Shown here piece after piece: positions 25,589 to 32,701 of a stretch of DNA of 34,602 bases. The notes beneath the pieces were generated by a model that was not told the DNA's origin, did no database searches, and saw nothing but the letters and a program-made list of their open reading frames with translations. Source of the DNA: Lewinellaceae bacterium (GTDB taxonomy: Bacteria > Bacteroidota > Bacteroidia > Chitinophagales > Saprospiraceae); assembly GCA_024642625.1 (NCBI GenBank), contig JAHEAU010000010.1, forward strand, positions 1 to 34,602, given 5' to 3'. Every line of letters begins with the position of its first letter. Position 1 is the first letter of the stretch. The translations under genes were made by a program, and so were the position numbers.

Positions 25589-25865
25589 GAAATAAGTGGA
25601 AGAGTTTGGAGAGGAGGAGTCGAGGAGGAAGTTTATGAGGTAATGAGTGGGGGAGGTTATGAGAAAATTCGGATTTTGGAGGGGAGGATTATGGAGGCGA
25701 AATTTGTAACGGTTGCTTTAGCTGACGCATACCGGGTAAAATCCCGAAGACAGTTGATACTGCTCTTATTCCTGGAAGAAGAGAGAGTGTTCATGCAGCA
25801 CAGAAGTGATACTCGCAAAGTGGGGGAGTCGAGATCGAGGAGAACTACAATTTCAAAATCAAGGC

Positions 25866-25907
25866 AGCCCTGAAGGGGCGCAATACCTCAGGGTTGGGCA
25901 TCGCCCA
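25866..25907. repeat. Double-hairpin repeat element, family 2
   Basis: Two short hairpins in a row: GCCC/GGGC around TGAAG, a spacer (GCAATACCTCAGGG), then TTGGGC/GCCCAA around ATC. A truncated relative is at 25934-25960 (TCCTGAAGGGGCGTAATACA) and a diverged one at 34192-34238 with the same order of hairpin, AATA spacer, hairpin. Confidence 0.6.
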
Positions 25908-25933
25908 ATCATATTGAAATGACCCGAGTCAAA

Positions 25934-25960
25934 GTCCTGAAGGGGCGTAATACATCCAGT
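25934..25960. repeat. Double-hairpin family 2, truncated copy
   Basis: Shares CCTGAAGGGGCG and AATAC with the element at 25866, but only the first part is present and the second hairpin is missing. It lies 68 bases downstream of the complete element. Confidence 0.5.
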
Positions 25961-25989
25961 AGAGGCGTTTGGAGGGGAGGGGTTATGGA

Positions 25990-26031
25990 GAAGGGTGTTT
26001 ATTCGTTTATGTTTTCTCGCCGCCAAAGGAG
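25990..26031. repeat. Partial copy of the direct-repeat family
   Basis: Contains AGAAGGGTGTTTATTCGTTTAT, as near base 100 of the window, then GCCGCCAAAGGAGG, as at the end of the 95-base direct repeat. It sits directly upstream of copy 2 and looks like a deletion derivative of the same family. Confidence 0.55.
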
Positions 26032-26038
26032 GTATTCC

Positions 26039-26133
26039 TTGGTTATGGAGTTGAGGCGTTATGGAGTTATGGAGCGAGTTTATTCGTTTATGAGTTTATT
26101 CGTTTATAAACGAGCCGTCGCCAAAGGAGGGCC
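26039..26133. repeat. 95-base direct repeat, copy 2
   Basis: Second copy of the repeat at 25494-25588, in the same orientation. It runs directly into the first double-hairpin element at 26129, so the GGAGGGCC junction is shared by both units. Confidence 0.9.
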
Positions 26134-26185
26134 CGGACGCTCAAGGTCCGGATCCAGACATGGCGAGGTCGCCATCGTCTGGGCC
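26129..26185 (+). repeat. Double-hairpin element A (REP/BIME-like)
   Basis: Hairpin 1: CCGGAC at 26133-26138 with GTCCGG at 26146-26151. Hairpin 2: CCAGACATGGC at 26154-26164 with GCCATCGTCTGG at 26171-26182 and one bulged C. It is the inverted counterpart of element B at 26366-26424; stems are kept while loops differ. No adjacent transposase gene. Confidence 0.75.
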
Positions 26186-26365
26186 TCCCAAGCACATCAG
26201 AGACCCGATTTCCTAATAAGCAGGTCAACTCAATATGATGAAAATTGCTGTCCAAATTGAAGATTGCCGCATTATTTGGTCGGACATTGGATCTGAATCT
26301 TGATCCTGATACGAGATGAAAGGGTGTTGATAAAAGTACTAGCCACCGATCAAATACGAGCGGCC

Positions 26366-26424
26366 GGGCCCAGACGATGGCCTTTTGAGGCCATGTCTGG
26401 ATCCGGACTGTAAACGTCCGGGTC
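26366..26424 (-). repeat. Double-hairpin element B, inverted copy of A
   Basis: Same two hairpins in reverse order: CCAGAC G ATGGCC with GGCCATGTCTGG (26370-26400), then CCGGAC with GTCCGG (26403-26421). Read on the minus strand it aligns with element A over nearly its entire length. Stem 2 is one base pair longer than in A and the loops differ. About 180 bases separate the copies. Confidence 0.75.
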
Positions 26425-26659
26425 CTGATGTAAGGTGCGCCCAATCAAGAACCGATATGAACGTGCTGCCCATATCGTATTGAAGGCCCATTTTGGCGAC
26501 AAGCGCTTTTGGGTACTTTTGGCGCGTCAAAAGTTCCTAGCCCAGCCGGCGATGAGGCGATGCCGGACATGAAATATCGAAGGATGCATGCTTTGCAGGC
26601 CACCAAATGTGAAAAACTGCACCGCCACAACCAGTTCAGCCGAAAGCAAATAAACATTG

Positions 26660-26680
26660 GACTCATGCTCTCAATGAGTC
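26660..26680 (-). terminator. Weak stem-loop after the M28 gene
   Basis: GACTCAT and ATGAGTC form a 7-base stem with a 7-base loop, 13 bases after the M28 peptidase stop codon on the minus strand. The following sequence is only moderately T-rich, so it may be a weak terminator for the three-gene unit or chance. Confidence 0.35.
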
Positions 26681-26692
26681 ATGATCTAGATA

Positions 26693-28276
26693 TTACTCAC
26701 CCGAGACATCCAAACGAATGCGCTGATCCCGATTGGCCAATTCCCAGGTCGTATAAAAAACTAGTTTGCCAATCTTTGCCATTGCATCAAAATCAATCTT
26801 TTCGATCGTATCACTAGGGCGATGGTAATCTTCATGTGAGCCATTAAAATAGAAGATGGCCGGAATACCCTTTTCTGCAAAATTGTAGTGGTCAGAACGC
26901 TGGTAATAGCGGTTTGGATCATCAGGAGCATTATAGGTGTAATCCAGCTCCAGTTTGGTGTGCTTCGCATTCATCGACTCATTGATCTGATGTAGCTCTG
27001 TACTCAGGCGATCTGATCCAATTACATAGATGTAATCCGGATTGGCCTCATGTTTTTTGTCAAATCTGCCGACCATATCCACATTGATATCTACAACCGT
27101 ATTCTCCAGAGGAAAGACAGGATTCTCGACATAATACTTAGATCCAAGAAGGCCTTTTTCTTCTCCAGTCACCAACATGGCCAACACACTGCGGCGTGGT
27201 CCCATTCCTTTCTGTTTAGCCAGGGAAAATGCTTGAGCAATCTCAAGCACAGTACTGGTCCCCGAGCCATTGTCATTAGCGCCATTGAAGATTTCTTCGC
27301 CTCGCTTCCCCAGGTGGTCAAAATGAGCAGTGACAACGACCAGTTCGTCCTTTAGTACAGGATCCGTACCCTGGATATAGCCCAAAACATTTGAGCCAGT
27401 GATCTTTTGGATATCCATCCGGGAGGTAAATACAAATGGAGTATGCAAGATGACAGACTTTGGACGCTTGCCCTTATTCACTCTGTCTCGTGCGGCGATC
27501 AGTTCATCTATCTGATTTCCAATCAATTCCCGAGCCATTGCTGAAGACATAATAACCAGAGCCGGACCATCCGTTTTTTCAATTGTTGCGCCAAGTGAAA
27601 TGCTGGGCCCCACCATAAACCGTCGTTTTTGTCCAGCCAATTTTTTAAAGTCGTAGGCGATCATTAAAACGACAGCCGCTCCGTGATCCTTAGCAGCCTG
27701 CATCTTCAGTTTCCAATCCTGGCTCCACTGACTGGGTTCCTTCGTGCCTGTGATACAATACTTCCCCTTCTTGTCAACCGGCTCGCCTTCATAGATCATT
27801 ACAGCCTTCCCGTTGACATCTAACCCTTCATAATCATGATGTTTGGGATCATCGACACCATATCCAGCAAAGACGATGTCGTCCATTGTAAAGACTTCCT
27901 GCTTGGTGACATAATTCTTCAAACAGAGGAAATCCCACATATGTCGATACTCCTTATTCCCCGAAACCACTGACACCTCTCCCCAATCTGTTCGAGTGAA
28001 AATAACATCCTGATAATACGAACCATCTTCTCGATATGGTGGAATACTAAAGCTTTTGAACTGAGAGGCCAGAAATTGAGCTGCTTTTTCGTTGCCTTCC
28101 GTCCCTGTCTCACGACCTTCCAACTGATCACTGGCCAGCACGCTGAGATACATCCGCAAGTCTTGTGGATTAATGGATTCAGCAAAGTCGTCAACGGTAT
28201 AAGTGGACTGTTGCGCACCAAGAGATCCCAGAAAGAGGAATCCAGATAACAGGACGACAATCGGGTTCAACTTCAT
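26693..28276 (-). CDS. M28-family zinc aminopeptidase with PA domain, secreted
   Basis: A 527-residue secreted metallopeptidase with a signal peptide (V-V-L-L-S-G-F-L-F-L-G-S-L-G-A-Q). A protease-associated (PA) domain is inserted at about 125-260. The co-catalytic dizinc site is complete: H318 (T-A-H-F-D-H-L), D335 (G-A-N-D-N-G-S-G), E372-E373 (T-G-E-E-K-G), D400 (N-V-D-M-V-G-R) and H485 (Y-H-R-P-S-D-T). Such enzymes remove N-terminal residues from peptides, for nutrition or cell-wall turnover. Start ATG 28276, 12 bases after the RpiB stop codon, so it is the last gene of a GT117-rpiB-M28 unit. Confidence 0.92.
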   Translation of the reverse strand: MKLNPIVVLLSGFLFLGSLGAQQSTYTVDDFAESINPQDLRMYLSVLASDQLEGRETGTEGNEKAAQFLASQFKSFSIPPYREDGSYYQDVIFTRTDWGEVSVVSGNKEYRHMWDFLCLKNYVTKQEVFTMDDIVFAGYGVDDPKHHDYEGLDVNGKAVMIYEGEPVDKKGKYCITGTKEPSQWSQDWKLKMQAAKDHGAAVVLMIAYDFKKLAGQKRRFMVGPSISLGATIEKTDGPALVIMSSAMARELIGNQIDELIAARDRVNKGKRPKSVILHTPFVFTSRMDIQKITGSNVLGYIQGTDPVLKDELVVVTAHFDHLGKRGEEIFNGANDNGSGTSTVLEIAQAFSLAKQKGMGPRRSVLAMLVTGEEKGLLGSKYYVENPVFPLENTVVDINVDMVGRFDKKHEANPDYIYVIGSDRLSTELHQINESMNAKHTKLELDYTYNAPDDPNRYYQRSDHYNFAEKGIPAIFYFNGSHEDYHRPSDTIEKIDFDAMAKIGKLVFYTTWELANRDQRIRLDVSGE

Positions 28277-28288
28277 GATCTTCTTTGA

Positions 28289-28717
28289 TTAACAAACAAT
28301 ACGATCCGCGCGACGGGCATGTCGTCCGCCTTCGAAAGGTGTCTCCAGGAAGGTTCTGACCATCGCTCTTGCTCTGCGCAAAGACACAAATCGGGCAGGA
28401 ATGGCAAGGACATTGGCATTGTTGTGAGATCGACCAAGCTGAGCGATCTCCTCCGTCCATGCCAGTGCAGCGCGGATGCCGGCATGTTTGTTCGCACTCA
28501 TGGCAACTCCATTCCCACTTCCGCAAATAACGATACCCAGGTTGGCTTTACCTGATTCAACCAGTCGGGAAACAGCATGCGCAAAGTCAGGATAATCAAC
28601 CGATTCTGGTCCATTGGTTCCCTGATCCAGAACTTCATGACCGGCCTTAGCCAACATATCCCGGATCGAATCTTTGTACGCGTACCCAGCGTGATCACAT
28701 CCGATGGCGATGATCAT
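28289..28717 (-). CDS. rpiB: Ribose-5-phosphate isomerase B
   Basis: A 142-residue cytosolic enzyme of the pentose phosphate pathway that interconverts ribose 5-phosphate and ribulose 5-phosphate. Hallmarks: D-H-A-G at 8-11, D-Y-P-D-F at 41-45, the active-site cysteine C65 in C-G-S-G-N-G, and R-S-H-N-N-A-N-V-L with H98. The length is normal for the family. Its ATG overlaps the stop codon of the upstream GT117 gene by 4 bases (ATGA), so it is translationally coupled to a membrane glycosyltransferase, which is metabolically unrelated. Confidence 0.95.
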   Translation of the reverse strand: MIIAIGCDHAGYAYKDSIRDMLAKAGHEVLDQGTNGPESVDYPDFAHAVSRLVESGKANLGIVICGSGNGVAMSANKHAGIRAALAWTEEIAQLGRSHNNANVLAIPARFVSLRRARAMVRTFLETPFEGGRHARRADRIVC

Positions 28718-31700
28718 TTGACAGCAGGTTTTGAATACGGTGCAAACATCCTTGTCAGTTCATCGACATAGGCATCATCCTTGGCTTGTTTGGCTATGCT
28801 GATCAAGTCATCTTTGGTTCGATCCGTCATGGCGAAATCCTGAGAGAAGCCTCCTTCAATATCATCCATATCCAGGGAATAATAGAATTTCAGCCAATCC
28901 AGAGTCTCTCTGGCCAGGACTTCCAGATGAGGTTTTGCTTCAGCATACGCATCCGCCTGGATGTACACCATGATCATCGGCAGGATATTGTAATCATAAT
29001 TGAAATTCATGTGCGGGAACGCCTTGAAATAGGTGTTCATCAGGTCAACAGCATCTGCATTCTTGCCTTCTTTTACAAATTCTCGGGCCGCACGCAAAAT
29101 GACATATCGCTGCGACTGGATACTCGGCTGATAGCTTTGATCGACGAAGAGGTGCTCCTTGTCAAAATTGCCCCACTTCCATTTCGTTGTCACATTCTCC
29201 TTGAGTTTTTCAGCATCGACTCGACCACTGCCGATGATACCAAAACTGGGTTCTCCCTGACTGCGAATTGGCGTAATCCGAAGGGCCAGTCCTTCGAGAG
29301 ACATATAGGGTTGCAATCCGAGCAATTTGTCTTGTTGGCAGGTCACTGCAAAATAGATTGGTCGTTCATTGATATTGGATGCGATAATATCCATCACAGC
29401 CAGTTCATCTTTGATGATGCTGTTCCCCTCCAGTTTGAATGGAAGTTTTGTGAGTAGATTCCCAGTATCTGAGGTGCCCAGCACTCCATTTGCTGCCATC
29501 TGGCTGAGGTTGAGGTTGATGGACAAGTTTCGGGCCGGAACATATGAATCCAGACTTCGTCCGCCTCCAATGGGATAGGGATGGTCTTCAGCGATGAATC
29601 GCAGGGCATCCAAGGCATCCATTTCCCGATTATCAGCTTGTTGAGGTATTGGCAATTGGATCCGTTTCATACCTCGTAGCGCTTCATTTGGTATGGTCAA
29701 TTTAATCGGCGGTGAATCATTGATTTTACGCCGGAGATTACTAATGTACCAGTCGACTGCAATAAGGCTCAGGTTGACGACTCGGACATCCCGTCGGATG
29801 CCCTCCACTTCCTGTGCATACCACAATGGATAGGTATCGTTATCCCCATACGTGAAGATGATAGAATTGGGCTCACACGAATTCAGGAAATTGCTTGCAT
29901 AGTCACGGGAAGCTTTAATTTCCCGACGGCCCATATCATCAAAATTCTGAAAACCCATCAGTATAGGGGCCACCAAAACCAATGTTGCAGCTAGTGCCGC
30001 AGCTGGAATCTTGGGAATATTAATTTTGTCACGAAGAATCTGGAACAGGGCCAGAACACCCATACCAATCCAGATGGTATAGGTAAATATCGAACCTGCA
30101 AGGACATAGTCTCGTTCTCGAGGCTCTCGGGGTGGTTGATTTGAATAGAGGATAATACCCAATCCTGTCATCAGGAACAGAATCAGTACCGCATTGAATT
30201 CATGCCTTGATTTTCGTGCATGAAAGAAGAGGCCAAAAAGACCAAAAATCAGCGGTAAGAAGAAATAGGTATTTCTGGAAAGGTCATTTTTAACAACCTC
30301 CGGCAACTCGGATTGATTGTACAATCTGGCACCATCGATAAAGGAGATCCCGCTCAGCCAGTTACCGCTCCGTGTGTCCCAGGAATAAATCCCCTGTTCC
30401 GCGTTTTGACGACCGACAAAGTTCCAGAAGAAGTATCGCCAGTACATCCAGTTGATTTGATAATTGACGAAAAACTTGAGGTTGTCTGCCATGTTTGGCG
30501 TGCCTTTTTTACCGCCCAGCCACTGACGGTACAAATCCGGACGTGGGGCGTTATAATCGCCGATTCGAGGGAAAATCATCTTGTCAGCATCCCTGAATTC
30601 ATAGCTCACCTTTTGATCGACCACCTCATATCGATCTCCGACCCGACCATATCGATCCTCTGTCTCGGAACCGACCACTTTTGCATCGAAATGAGGTCCA
30701 CGAACCAGTGCTCGTTCACCGTATTGTTCACGATTGAGATAGGGCACCAATCGCATGGCATCATACGGCGCATTCATATTGACCGGAGGATTTGCATTCG
30801 CCCGAATGACGACCATGCCCAGAATGGAGTATCCGATCAGAATCATGGAAGCAGCGATAAAGATGTTCTGGATAAGTTGGTCCTTCTTGCGATGTGCCCA
30901 ACGTAATCCCAAAAACAAGCCACCACCCAAAACCAGGAAGAGAGGTATTAGTCCAGTATGAAATGGCAGCCCAAAACTATTGACCATGACCAATTCGAAG
31001 AACGCCCAGAGAGATGGAATCCCCGGGATCACAAAGGCGAGTAGGAAGCCTATAAATAACAGGCCACCCCCTGCGGCAATGACTGCACCACGCAGATTTG
31101 GCGCAGCGACCTTTTTGTAATAATACAGAACACCTAATGCTGGAAACGTCAATAAACTGAGAAGGTGGACACCGACACTAAGTGCGGCTGCAAAAATGGA
31201 AAAGATCAACCAGCGATCACTATCCTTATTGTCGGGCAGATTGTACCACTTCACACCGGCCCAGAAGACCAGGGTGGTGAAGAAAGTAGACATCGCATAA
31301 ACTTCACCTTCCACTGCAGAAAACCAGATGGATGAAGCAAAAGCCGTAGAGAGACCAGCAGCGATACCGGAACCAGCGAGCGCGATTTCCTGAGCCTGAT
31401 CCGGCTCATTTTCCCGACCAACCAGGGCGATACGACCGAGGATCATTGTAATCCAGCAAACAAACATGGCTGCAAAAGCTGTACATAACCCGGACATCAT
31501 GTTTACTGCAAAGGCAATGTCCTCAGGATTATCCGAAAGCAGTTCGGCAACAAGCGTAAACATCCTGCCGATCAACAAGAAGATTGGTGCACCCGGTGGG
31601 TGGACAACCTGCAGTTTGTAAGCTCCGAGAATGAACTCACCACAGTCCCAGAGACTGCCGGTCCGTTCGACGGAATAGAAATAGACAATTGCGGCTATGG

Positions 31701-31746
31701 CGAAAACCAGCCAACCTGAGAGGTTATTCCAACGCTTAAAGGTCAT
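28714..31746 (-). CDS. DUF2723 (GT117) membrane protein, putative glycosyltransferase
   Basis: A 1010-residue protein. The N-terminal part of about 590 residues is a polytopic membrane domain with the DUF2723 signature: G-S-L-W-D-C-G-E-F (acidic residues D34 and E37) followed by A-Y-K-L-Q-V-V-H-P-P-G-A-P. Many further hydrophobic helices follow to about residue 590. The rest is a soluble domain with helical repeats near the C-terminus (Y-N-I-L-P-M-I-M-V-Y-I-Q-A-D-A-Y-A). The family is classed as GT-C-fold GT117, with an expected lipid-linked sugar donor and extracytoplasmic acceptor, common in Bacteroidota and proposed to glycosylate proteins. It heads the transcription unit and diverges from the 48-residue peptide gene. 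Confidence 0.9.
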   Translation of the reverse strand: MTFKRWNNLSGWLVFAIAAIVYFYSVERTGSLWDCGEFILGAYKLQVVHPPGAPIFLLIGRMFTLVAELLSDNPEDIAFAVNMMSGLCTAFAAMFVCWITMILGRIALVGRENEPDQAQEIALAGSGIAAGLSTAFASSIWFSAVEGEVYAMSTFFTTLVFWAGVKWYNLPDNKDSDRWLIFSIFAAALSVGVHLLSLLTFPALGVLYYYKKVAAPNLRGAVIAAGGGLLFIGFLLAFVIPGIPSLWAFFELVMVNSFGLPFHTGLIPLFLVLGGGLFLGLRWAHRKKDQLIQNIFIAASMILIGYSILGMVVIRANANPPVNMNAPYDAMRLVPYLNREQYGERALVRGPHFDAKVVGSETEDRYGRVGDRYEVVDQKVSYEFRDADKMIFPRIGDYNAPRPDLYRQWLGGKKGTPNMADNLKFFVNYQINWMYWRYFFWNFVGRQNAEQGIYSWDTRSGNWLSGISFIDGARLYNQSELPEVVKNDLSRNTYFFLPLIFGLFGLFFHARKSRHEFNAVLILFLMTGLGIILYSNQPPREPRERDYVLAGSIFTYTIWIGMGVLALFQILRDKINIPKIPAAALAATLVLVAPILMGFQNFDDMGRREIKASRDYASNFLNSCEPNSIIFTYGDNDTYPLWYAQEVEGIRRDVRVVNLSLIAVDWYISNLRRKINDSPPIKLTIPNEALRGMKRIQLPIPQQADNREMDALDALRFIAEDHPYPIGGGRSLDSYVPARNLSINLNLSQMAANGVLGTSDTGNLLTKLPFKLEGNSIIKDELAVMDIIASNINERPIYFAVTCQQDKLLGLQPYMSLEGLALRITPIRSQGEPSFGIIGSGRVDAEKLKENVTTKWKWGNFDKEHLFVDQSYQPSIQSQRYVILRAAREFVKEGKNADAVDLMNTYFKAFPHMNFNYDYNILPMIMVYIQADAYAEAKPHLEVLARETLDWLKFYYSLDMDDIEGGFSQDFAMTDRTKDDLISIAKQAKDDAYVDELTRMFAPYSKPAVK

Positions 31747-31863
31747 CTTCGAGGGGAAATTTGTGATTTCACAAGGGCAGTAAAAGTACGTAAATATCCG
31801 GTCTGGGTCACTTTCACGGCCGCTGTTGTAGGTAATTGATACTTTTGGACAAACGCAGAAGGT
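31747..31863. promoter_or_regulatory. Divergent promoter region
   Basis: A 117-base region between the minus-strand GT117 gene and the plus-strand small peptide gene. It contains TACTTTTG at 31840-31847 for the plus strand and TACTTTTA, one base off consensus, at 31781-31788 on the minus strand. No strong -33 elements at standard spacing were found. Confidence 0.5.
31840..31847 (+). promoter_or_regulatory. Bacteroidota-type -7 promoter element (TACTTTTG)
   Basis: Exact match to the TAnnTTTG core, 16 bases upstream of the small peptide start codon, which implies a very short leader. Confidence 0.55.
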
Positions 31864-32010
31864 ATGTTTAAATTATTGTTGATGATTTTGGTCGGCTATA
31901 TGGCCTATCGAATGTTCTTCATGCCCAAGCCACCTCTTCCTCCGAATGGGAAGCAGGATAAGCAGGATTTATACAAGGGTGAATACACAGATTATGAAGA
32001 AATCGAGTGA
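31864..32010 (+). CDS. 48-residue membrane peptide, DUF4834-like
   Basis: A 48-residue protein: an N-terminal membrane helix (MFKLLLMILVGYMAYRMFF), a proline-rich turn (M-P-K-P-P-L-P-P), and a short charged tail ending in K-G-E-Y-T-D-Y-E-E-I-E. The G-E-Y-x-D-Y-E-E ending is what I associate with small Bacteroidota proteins of the DUF4834 type, though this one is shorter. The function is unknown. The gene has its own promoter core 16 bases upstream, and its last 17 bases overlap the start of the RluA gene in another frame, suggesting translational coupling. It is short enough to be missed by automatic annotation. Confidence 0.7.
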   Translation: MFKLLLMILVGYMAYRMFFMPKPPLPPNGKQDKQDLYKGEYTDYEEIE

Positions 32011-32701
32011 GGAGGAAGTCGCTGAAAAGCGGCCAAGTGATTATGTTTTGTTCAGATGTAATGCCTTTTGGATTTGCATCAAACCGGCGGGAATGCCCAT
32101 TGTTCCTGACAAAACGGGTGATCCATCGCTCATGGATCTCATGTCGAAGTATGCCCATCACAAATTCTTCGCTGTCCATCGTTTGGATCGTCCGGTGAGT
32201 GGATTGGTCATTCTTGCTTCAAGCAAACCAGTGGCCGCCACATTTTCGAAAATGTTCAAGGCAGGAAAGGTAGACAAGACCTATCTGGCTGTAACAGCAG
32301 ACAAACCAGAGCCACTGGAAGGCATACTTGAAGACACTTTAGTCACCGCAGAAAAGGTCCACAAAGCCTTCATCGCTGAAAAAGATGATGAAAAAGGCTT
32401 GAAAGCGACGTTAAACTATTCTTTTCTGGGTAGTAGTGAACGATATCACCTTTTGCAGGTACAAACGCACAGTGGCCGATTCCATCAAATCCGTGCCCAG
32501 CTGGCAGGAGCAGGTTGGCCCATTAAAGGTGATGTCAAATATGGTTCTCGCAGAGGAAACAAGGACCGGAGTATACATCTTCATGCCTGGAAACTATCAT
32601 TTCCTCACCCGGTGAGTGGAGAGACTTGTGATTATGTAGCTCCTGTGTCAGAAGAGGATCCGGTTTGGGCCGCATTAATAGACAGTTTGCCTGTAACCTG
32701 A
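31994..32701 (+). CDS. RluA-family RNA pseudouridine synthase
   Basis: A 235-residue enzyme that converts specific uridines of rRNA or tRNA into pseudouridine. It contains the RluA catalytic motif H-R-L-D-R with Asp65, followed by S-G-L-V-I-L-A-S, and later V-Q-T-H-S-G-R-F-H-Q-I-R-A-Q-L-A-G-A-G and P-I-K-G-D-V-K-Y-G, typical of the family. No S4 RNA-binding domain precedes it, and the short N-terminus points to the TruC/RluA-like short forms. The start is ATG 31994; the frame opens earlier at 31946 within the small peptide gene, which is unlikely. The C-terminus overlaps the convergent MFS gene by 70 bases. The exact RNA target cannot be told. Confidence 0.9.
   Translation: MKKSSEEEVAEKRPSDYVLFRCNAFWICIKPAGMPIVPDKTGDPSLMDLMSKYAHHKFFAVHRLDRPVSGLVILASSKPVAATFSKMFKAGKVDKTYLAVTADKPEPLEGILEDTLVTAEKVHKAFIAEKDDEKGLKATLNYSFLGSSERYHLLQVQTHSGRFHQIRAQLAGAGWPIKGDVKYGSRRGNKDRSIHLHAWKLSFPHPVSGETCDYVAPVSEEDPVWAALIDSLPVT

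Larger units (their letters stand above)
25486..26692. other. 1.2 kb convergent intergenic region, repeat cluster
   Basis: A long non-coding gap between the HD gene and the convergent M28 peptidase gene. It holds a near-exact 95-base direct repeat, a third partial copy, hairpin elements of two families, a TTTTGGCG-type palindrome near 26490-26530, and no gene that I can support. Open frames at 25643-25873, 25919-26260 and 26509-26817 cross several repeat copies and read as low-complexity, so they were not called. Confidence 0.65.

Noticed and set aside
25643-25873. 76-codon open frame in the repeat cluster
   Set aside because: Most of its codons derive from G-rich repeats and the translation is low-complexity and basic, with no recognisable family.
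25919-26260. 113-codon open frame in the repeat cluster
   Set aside because: It crosses copies of the 95-base repeat and element A, so its translation is dictated by repeats.
25494-26424. CRISPR array
   Set aside because: The repeats differ in length and spacing, there are only two or three copies, no regular spacers and no cas genes.
26129-26424. Intact insertion sequence
   Set aside because: The inverted elements enclose only about 180 bases without a transposase frame, so it is at most a non-autonomous element.
26509-26817. 102-codon open frame near the M28 gene end
   Set aside because: It overlaps the 3-prime end of the M28 peptidase gene on the other strand and has no family features.
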